Of a DNA stretch of 64,000 nucleotides, positions 59,650 through 64,000 are shown one piece after another; positions within the stretch are counted from its first letter, which is position 1, and each line of letters starts with the position of its first letter. The notes under the pieces were generated by a model that searched no databases, had not been told where the DNA came from, and was given only the letters and a program-made list of their open reading frames with translations. Source of the DNA: Diabrotica undecimpunctata (taxonomy: Eukaryota > Arthropoda > Insecta > Coleoptera > Chrysomelidae); contig NC_092811.1 of NCBI RefSeq assembly GCF_040954645.1, positions 123,525,411-123,589,410 on the forward strand, given 5' to 3'. A program made the position numbers and the translations under genes.

Positions 59650-61758
59650 TAAAACGTGCACAAAATGGTATAATGAGGCGAACAGTGAATTAGTGATGAT
59701 GATGTGGAAGAAGGATATTCTATAGAAAGTGATCATTTTACGGACAGTGAACAAGAACTAAGTGAAAATGAACAGCAACAAGACTTAGAAATGATATCTA
59801 GCGAAGATGAAGAAGAGTGTGTCAGTTCCAGCAATTATTACTATGGAAAGAATAGGTATAAGTGGAGTAAAAAGGAGCCAACTGGAAACGTCCGTACGCC
59901 TGCTCAAAATATTGTTGTACTTCCATCAATCTATTCAAACGTAGAAATGTCAACGAGTCCCGTTTATTATTTTAATAAATTGTTTTCACCAGATATGTAT
60001 AGTCTTGTTGTCAAGAGAACTAACGAAAAACTCTCAACTTTTAGGCCAAAATATCAACAATATAAAAAAGACAAATCCGAGTTGGCTGATACTGATGAAA
60101 TAGAATTGAGAGCTTTCTTGGGACTGCTTCTTTATACTTCTATTTATAAGTCAAATCACGAGGATGTACGAAGTCTGTTTGATACGAACGGGAAATTCGT
60201 ATCAGTCTATATATATATCAGTATCGACAGTCTATATTTAGAGCATCTATGTCGCAGAAACGTTTCCTGACTCTGATGGCCGCCTTAAGGTTTGACGATG
60301 CCTCGGACCGAGAACAAAGAGCAAGGGATAATTCAGCTGCTGTTATCCAAGAATTCTTTGACTTATTTGCAAGCAATTCAAAAGATGCATATACGGTTGG
60401 GAAAAATGTGTAGACGAAATGCCGGTAGGCTTCAGGGGCAGATGTCGCTTTAAAATGTGTATTCCCAGCAAACCCTGTAAATATGGGATAAAAATCTTAT
60501 GTATGACTGATGCACGAACTGGGTATTTACATAATGCTTACATGATGGATTTAGCCTCACAAATGAAGAAAGAAGAATGAGCATACCTACTCAAGCAGTT
60601 ATAGGATTAGTCAAACATCTTTACAATACTAATAGAAATGTAACTGGCGATAACTGGTTTAGTTCAGTCGATTTAGTACATCATCTACAACAACATAAAC
60701 TCACGTTGGCACAATGCGAAGAAATAAAACAGAAATTCCTCCACAGTTCCTTGCGCGACCATGAAGGCGACACTTTGTATGGATCTACCAAAGACCTAAC
60801 ACTTTTATCCCGTACAAATAAGAAAAATAAAAGCTGTGATATTAATTTCTTCCGTGCATCATTCCATAGAAGTAGATGCAAATAACGGACTACCAGAAAT
60901 AAATTATTTTTACAATTTGACCAAAGGGGGTGCATACGCGATGGATGAAAAGTGTGTAAAATATTCCTGTAGCCGCAGAACACGTAGATGGCCCATGGCT
61001 ATTTTTTATAAAATAGTAGACGTATGTGGAGTAAATTCATTCATTATGTTTACTTCGATTCCCGAAAATAATTGGACTAGATTCAAATTTATAGAAACTC
61101 TGGCCGATGAACTCGTTTTTTCACATTTGCATAGAAGATATTATGAAATGCCGACATTACAAAGGCAGCTGAAAGAAATGATCGGAAGTATCCTTGATAT
61201 TCCCGAAAATAAGGCCAACGAAGAAGAAAAGCTTGAAATAAGAAAATATTGCTACATCTGTCTATCCAAATTAAGAAGAAAGACTGCATATTTATGCACA
61301 ACGTGACAAAAACCCATATGTTTGCAATGTTCTCGAAAAATTTGTATAAATTGTGACAGGGTAGAATAGATTTTGAACGTTTTTTGTGATTTGCAGGTTT
61401 TCTGCAGAATTGCAATTATGTTGTTTTTAACAATTTTTTATATAAAATGTACCTATTTTTAAACATACATATATATTAGATTTATTTGTATATGTTTAAT
61501 TTTTTTTGGAATATGACTTTAAAAATTTTGTGTTATAAAACATGTTACCATTTTTCCTGTTTTTGTTATAAGTCCTACAGTTTGATTTTTTTTCTTTTTC
61601 ACAAATAAAAATGACATTACAATATTGTTTTATTATTAAAAACTGTTTTATTGCATTTTTTAGGTGCCAGCTTGACAAAAACAGCTTTTTTTAGCCAGGA
61701 GTCTGTCAGACTTATGGTCACCATTTATGTAATTAAAAATAGGGTCACCAGTTAAGGG
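59650..61758 (+). pseudogene. Second piggyBac-type transposon relic
   Basis: An acidic start (DHFTDSEQELSENEQQQDLE, 59734 on) leads to a domain with YYFNKLFSPDMYSLVV and ELRAFLGLLLYTSIYKSNHE (to about 60160). After frameshifts come RFLTLMAALRFDDASDREQR (60258-60320), a DEMPVGFRGRCRF-like first catalytic block (60417 on), the second block near 60505, TGDNWFSSVDLVHHL (third Asp, about 60640-60680), TRRWPMAIFYKIVDVCGV, and a C-terminal Cys cluster near 61245-61350. At least five frame changes. The right end ...AGTTAAGGG is followed by TTAA at 61759-61762; the left end was not found. Confidence 0.7.
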
Positions 61759-62349
61759 TTAATAATAGAAATTTTTTGATGAAATCGCATAAAAAGAGAC
61801 CTTACTGTAGTTTATAAATGCAGTTCTTTAATATTTTCTGTCTGTCGTTGGATTTAGTTTTGGATAAAATATATCTTGGATTAGTTGTTTTAAGCTTGTT
61901 TAGCTGGACATTTTTACTGGGCACATTATTTTCTTTAAATTTTATTGTACGTCAACCAATTTTGACGTCGACATTTCCGCACAGAGCTATCGTATCCCGC
62001 CTCTCCCCAACCCTGTTTAAAATTTGTCTCCGCAGCGCCTTAAAACAGTAGATAAGAAAATGTAGCCCCATGGGAATACAGATGCGGGATATTCACGTAT
62101 AGAGTCCTTTTTTGTATATGTAACAATAAAACACTGAAAACTTTGTTTTCAAACTTCCACAAAATTTATTTTAAATTCTTATCACTACAGCTGTTTCGGC
62201 TGATTGCCTTTCTCAAGTCATCTGTTTTTGGTATGGGTTTACACTTTATAGTCTCTAATGGAATAGGTTGAGGAGGGGAGAACTGTTTGTCTCAAGCTGG
62301 TCATTCTGAATTATATCTGTGTTTTTTAATTTGTTGATTTCCATAGATT

Positions 62350-62856
62350 CTAACAAAGATAGCTTAAGGCCTTTTGAATGTGGAGAATTTTAAATTCGTC
62401 ATTAAAAGAATGATTATGATCTAGAAGGTGAAGTGCGTATGTAGAATCTGTTTTTCTATTATTGAAAGCCCTTTTATGTTCTGCTATTCGTTTATTAAAA
62501 TTTCTACCTGTTTGACCAATGTAAGTTTTTGGGCAGTCGCCACATTTAAGTTTGTACACACCACTGTGTAAGTGTTTTTTATGTTGGCTCTTGTTGTTTT
62601 TAATATATTTGCCTAGGTTGTTATTTGTTCTGAAAGCTGGTGTTATTCCTTTCTTTTTTATGTGTTTGGCTATTTTTGTTGATATTTTGCCTGTATATGC
62701 AATCGAGCAGAAGGTACTGGGTTTTTTCTCTGGTGGTGGAAATACTAAGTTCAGGGCTTTCTTCTGTAGTTTTTGATTTAACATTTTATTAATTGTTTGT
62801 TTGTAAGAAAGCCCTGAACTTATATTAAAAACAACAAAAGCCAACATAAAAAACAC
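62350..62856 (-). pseudogene. Penelope-type GIY-YIG endonuclease, left (inverted) copy
   Basis: A minus-strand open frame of 168 codons. The first part is the RT thumb/linker (AYTGKISTKIAKHIKKKGIT, then NNLGKYIKNNKSQHKK), then the GIY-YIG nuclease: GVYKLKC with GDCPKTYIGQTGR, and RIAEHKRAF (about 62575-62455). It keeps more of the linker than the right copy. A 4-nt deletion near 62388 changes the frame after FKILHIQ, so the last residues are lost. The family nicks DNA to prime reverse transcription. Confidence 0.75.
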
Positions 62857-62868
62857 TTACACAGTGGT

Positions 62869-63177
62869 GTGTACAAACTTAAATGTGGCGACTGCCCAAA
62901 AACTTACATTGGTCAAACAGGTAGAAATTTTAATAAACGAATAGCAGAACATAAAAGGGCTTTCAATAATAGAAAAACAGATTCTACATACGCACTTCAC
63001 CTTCTAGATCATAATCATTCTTTTAATGACGAATTTAAAATTCTCCACATTCAAAATAAAGGCCTTAAGCTATCTTTGTTAGAATCTATGGAAATCAACA
63101 AATTAAAAAACACAGATATAATTCTGAATGACCAGCTTGAGACAAACAGTTCTCCCCTCCTCAACCTATTCCATTAG
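62869..63177 (+). pseudogene. Penelope-type GIY-YIG endonuclease, right copy
   Basis: A plus-strand open frame of 102 codons. It starts within the GVYKLKC block (upstream of it lies a deletion relative to the left copy), keeps YIGQTGR, RIAEHKRAF and the normal end LLESMEINKLKNTDI to a stop at 63175. The nuclease core is complete except for upstream sequence. No RT is present. Confidence 0.75.
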
Positions 63178-63720
63178 AGACTATAAAGTGTAAACCCATA
63201 CCAAAAACAGATCACTTGAGAAAGGCAATCAGCCGAAACAGCTGTAGTGATAAGAATTTAAAATAAATTTTGTGGAAGTTTGAAAACAAAGTTTTCAGTG
63301 TTTTATTGTTACATAAAATGAATTTCCATCAAGTAACGGTCGAATCCATCAATTATCCTTTTTTGTAGATTATCAGATAGTTCTAGCGAAAGATCGGCCA
63401 GGCATGACATACTTGATAAACAAACTCATAGAAGAATTCACAAAATGGAGATAAACACAAGGCACAATGGATAATTATAGAAAGCACAGGAAAAGGCATC
63501 GAAACAGAAGGTGGAATAATCAAAACCATTAGTCAATACGAATACTTAAGAGTTAGAATAGATGAAGATGAATGGAAAAGATAATAAAGATATACCTGAG
63601 AAAACAGGTAAAGGAAAAAATATTATCAAAGCACTACATTCAATCTTGTGGAGTAAAAATATAACAAAAAAAACGAAAATATATATAATCATGCTTTGAT
63701 TCAGGTGGTACTGTCGACGT

Positions 63721-64000
63721 GAAGCGTGGGTTATAGATAAAAATATTCTAACTAAAAACTTTAATTCTTTCTTTTAATCGATAGTCATTGCTTACCTTCC
63801 TTTTTAGAAGATTTCTCGTTTGTCTTATAATTCTTTCGTTTTTAATCAGCACTTTGACCTCCAGGCGACCTTAGTCGTACCAGCATTTGTTTTTTGTTAA
63901 TGTAAAATGTCTTAAGGTATTAGTTTTGTGTAACAAGGACTAGCGAATGTATTAAAGTGTGTGAAGCGAGAGTCAACTATTTCCTATCTACCTCCTGAGC
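63721..64000. other. Non-coding DNA at the window end
   Basis: No recognised gene or element. Confidence 0.3.

Larger units (their letters stand above)
62117..63355 (+). mobile_element. Penelope-like element D: head-to-head copies, GIY-YIG, 12-bp TSD
   Basis: The left arm starts at 62117 and the right arm ends at 63315; each runs inward for several hundred bases as reverse complements. A 40-nt tail (63316-63355) lies on the right only, and TCCTTTTTTGTA flanks the unit. Both arms encode the same product in opposite directions: a Penelope-type C-terminal region with CGDCPKTYIGQTGR and NFNKRIAEHKR. The right arm holds TTGAGAAAGGC, a short stem and GCCGAAAC (63215-63239). Penelope elements insert by target-primed reverse transcription using a GIY-YIG nickase; the RT palm is absent, so this copy is not autonomous. 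Confidence 0.85.
61950..63720 (+). pseudogene. LINE reverse transcriptase split by a Penelope-like element
   Basis: Left part: LSPTLFKICLRSALKQ and IRKCSPMGIQMRDIHV (about 62005-62095). Right part: VDYQIVLAKDRPGMTYLINK and LIEEFTKW (63364-63450), then thumb-like blocks (ISQYEYLRVRID near 63530; SKNITKKTKIYI near 63650). The two halves join at the 12-bp duplication TCCTTTTTTGTA (62105-62116 and 63356-63367), across which the RT frame resumes. The palm Asp pair has decayed. Old copy, with many stops. Confidence 0.65.

Noticed and set aside
62117..63355. Bacterial or viral origin of the GIY-YIG gene
   Set aside because: The Cys-containing GIY-YIG form, its linker, the inverted terminal arms and the target duplication fit a Penelope-like retroelement; nothing viral or bacterial surrounds it.

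Overview
The window looks like animal nuclear DNA, most probably from an insect with a large, repeat-rich genome; a beetle is plausible, but the sequence alone cannot fix the species. It is AT-rich. The genes have spliceosomal introns, and the C2H2 zinc-finger exons look like insect zinc-finger paralogues. Transposon relics fill most of the space between them: RTE-, jockey- and CR1/L2-type non-LTR elements, hAT, piggyBac, mariner/Tc1 and Penelope-like elements. I see no bacterial operons, CRISPR arrays, rRNA genes or convincing tRNA genes.

Host genes. Three large exons, all on the minus strand, encode related C2H2 zinc-finger proteins: 11626-14287, 29522-32879 and 49250-49943. Each opens with a T-rich splice acceptor, and each begins with one base that completes a codon, so the intron phase is the same in all three. 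They share an order of finger types, so they look like a tandem family whose 5' exons I could not find. A broken MADF/BESS gene or gene relic lies at 40533-41435 on the plus strand.

Layout. 1-6600: decayed RTE-type relics. 6613-11354: a hAT element carrying two later, 5'-truncated LINEs with clear 14- and 15-bp target-site duplications. 11.6-14.3 kb: zinc-finger gene 1. 14.3-29.4 kb: intron or intergenic DNA with TA microsatellites, a MITE, LINE scraps, a mariner relic, a perfect 92-bp foldback and a Sailor-like transposase relic. 29.5-32.9 kb: zinc-finger gene 2, with an internal 48-residue tandem repeat. 33-46 kb: a CR1/L2-type LINE, Tc1/mariner scraps, a second foldback, a second Sailor-like transposase, the MADF/BESS relic and a LINE-in-LINE nest. 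46.3-48.9 kb: a jockey-type LINE split by a third foldback. 49.2-49.9 kb: zinc-finger gene 3. 50-64 kb: a piggyBac with both ends, several RTE-type copies, two more piggyBac relics and a LINE split by a head-to-head Penelope-like element that encodes GIY-YIG endonuclease.

Most notable pattern. Four foldback elements (27.3, 37.3, 46.9 and 62.1 kb) differ in sequence but share one plan: two long inverted arms, a single-copy tail of about 30-40 nt on one side only, and a perfect 12-bp target-site duplication. Each carries a hairpin followed by GAAAC or GAAAG that resembles a hammerhead ribozyme core. The largest encodes a Penelope-type GIY-YIG domain, so all four are best read as Penelope-like insertions or their short derivatives.
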